Below are positions 38,198 to 39,073 of a stretch of DNA of 39,073 nucleotides, piece by piece. Each line of letters opens with the position of its first letter. Within the stretch, counting starts at the first letter, position 1. The stretch comes from Verrucomicrobiota bacterium. Its GTDB lineage: Bacteria; Verrucomicrobiota; Verrucomicrobiia; Limisphaerales; UBA1096. A model generated the notes under the pieces. The model did not search any database. It worked only from the letters and a program-made list of their open reading frames with translations, and was not told the origin of the DNA. The stretch lies in the NCBI GenBank assembly GCA_014382705.1, contig JACNJE010000092.1, positions 1-39,073 on the forward strand. The letters run 5' to 3'. A program made the translations under genes and the position numbers.

Positions 38198-39073
38198 TCA
38201 ACCGGGCACTGTGAACCGCGAAATGTTAGCGCAAATCTCTCGGATGATCCGGTCGTGAACGTCGGTCAAGGTTTCTTGGCGGCCCTGATGGAAGTAGGAC
38301 AGGTCTTCGTGATCGATGCCCATGAGATGCAGGATGGTCGCGTGGATGTCGTGAACGTGCGTCTTGTTGACGGCAGCTTGGAATCCAAATTCATCCGTCT
38401 CGCCGTAACTCATTCCGCCCCTCACTCCGCCGCCGGCCATCCACATGCTGAATCCATACGGGTTGTGGTTGCGACCCGGAGCGTCCTTGCCCTCGCTGAA
38501 CGGCATCCGGCCAAACTCGCCTCCCCACACGACCAGCGTTGATTCAAGCAGGCCGCGCCGTTCGAGATCGGTCAGCAACGCGGCGATCGGTTGATCGACC
38601 TCGGCGCCGTGCAGGCCGTGGTTCTTCTCGATGCTCTCGTGACCGTCCCAAGTGTCCTCAAGATGCCCTCCGCCGGAGTATAGTTGAATGAACCGAACGC
38701 CGCGCTCAACCAGTCGGCGGGCGATCAGGCAGTTGCGGCCGTACTCGTCGGTGGGTTCTTTTCCGATACCGTAAAGCTCGCGGGTCGCCTCGGTTTCTTT
38801 CGACAAATCAACCGTTTCGGGAGCCTCGGACTGCATGCGATAGGCGAGTTCGTACGTCTCGATGCGTGCGGCGAGTTCCCGGCCGCCGGGGCGTTCATCG
38901 AGATGTTTTTGGTTGAGTTGCGCGAGCAAATCCAGTTGGCGGCGCTGTGCGATCGTGTCCAGATGGCTTGGGCCTTGCAGATCGAGGATGGGGTTGCCGC
39001 TTGGCCGAAACAGCGTGCCCTTGGTTGTTAAAAAAGGGGTATCTTTCCCTCGCGTTTGCGGTGGATGTTTCCG
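38198..39073 (-). CDS. DUF1501 protein, C-terminal part (5' end outside window)
   Basis: The frame is open to the right edge, so the gene starts beyond the window; 291 residues are visible. A TTG at 38929 is an internal codon, since the frame before it continues with family sequence (GNPILDLQG, then QRRQLDLL). Typical DUF1501 motifs follow: RNCLIARRLVERGVRFIQL, VVWGGEFGRMPFSEG, GRNHNPYGFSMWMAGGG and the end segment VHDIHATILHLMGIDHE. The family is related to alkaline phosphatase/sulfatase-fold proteins, is exported in Planctomycetes and Verrucomicrobia, and is usually paired with a DUF1549/DUF1553 cytochrome protein. No reaction is firmly known. The pairing partner, if present, would be right of the window. 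Confidence 0.92.
   Translation of the reverse strand, partial: RKHPPQTRGKDTPFLTTKGTLFRPSGNPILDLQGPSHLDTIAQRRQLDLLAQLNQKHLDERPGGRELAARIETYELAYRMQSEAPETVDLSKETEATRELYGIGKEPTDEYGRNCLIARRLVERGVRFIQLYSGGGHLEDTWDGHESIEKNHGLHGAEVDQPIAALLTDLERRGLLESTLVVWGGEFGRMPFSEGKDAPGRNHNPYGFSMWMAGGGVRGGMSYGETDEFGFQAAVNKTHVHDIHATILHLMGIDHEDLSYFHQGRQETLTDVHDRIIREICANISRFTVPG

Overview
The window looks like a PVC-superphylum bacterium, most probably a Verrucomicrobiota lineage. It carries a PVC-type cytochrome c fused to a membrane-bound-dehydrogenase-like propeller and HEAT repeats, a DUF1501 protein, and an enormous secreted protein built from Ig, cadherin-like, DUF5011 and carboxypeptidase-regulatory-like repeats. 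The DNA is GC-rich apart from one small AT-richer gene near the right end. No visible start codon has a clear Shine-Dalgarno sequence.

Layout. (1) Positions 1-25470 (+) are one open reading frame, the 3' part of a giant surface or extracellular protein whose start lies left of the window. It is a mosaic: cadherin-like domains, an Ig-like domain interrupted by a cupredoxin-like insert, carboxypeptidase-regulatory-like repeats, a Gly/Gln/Asp-rich linker with thrombospondin-3-type calcium motifs, a ZU5-like domain, cadherin repeats, 26 DUF5011-type repeats, 23 Ig repeats with two pre-peptidase-C-like domains between them, six putative-Ig/cadherin-like domains and a short conserved tail. (2) A Rho-independent terminator and a tRNA-Arg(CCG) follow. 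(3) Positions 25706-29415 (-) hold a tight four-gene operon: galE, a SIS-domain protein, a short (core) MetE-like methyltransferase and an UlaG-like metallo-beta-lactamase-fold hydrolase. (4) Diverging from galE, positions 29537-37664 (+) hold a closely spaced run: SGNH lipoprotein, 1598-aa SGNH/propeller/HEAT/cytochrome c protein, ribH, rpe and a phosphohexomutase. (5) An AT-richer GFA-family gene (+) and the 3' part of a DUF1501 gene (-) converge at the right end. No gene-free stretch exceeds 300 bases.

Functional picture. The giant protein, the two SGNH proteins, the cytochrome c protein and the DUF1501 protein suggest an outward-facing lifestyle of adhesion and polysaccharide or oxidative substrate handling. 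galE, SIS, rpe and the phosphohexomutase serve sugar-nucleotide and pentose metabolism; ribH serves riboflavin synthesis.

The most unusual signal is not a gene. A palindrome, CTTGGCCAAG (often extended to CGCTTGGCCAAGCG), occurs 18 times exactly by my count, plus many one-mismatch copies, where chance predicts far fewer than one. All 18 exact copies lie inside genes, always in one of two reading frames (Leu-Ala-Lys or Leu-Gly-Gln), and some are doubled head to tail at a 12-base step. It behaves like the cyanobacterial highly iterated palindrome HIP1 but has a different sequence. I consider it the best candidate for a previously undescribed system here.
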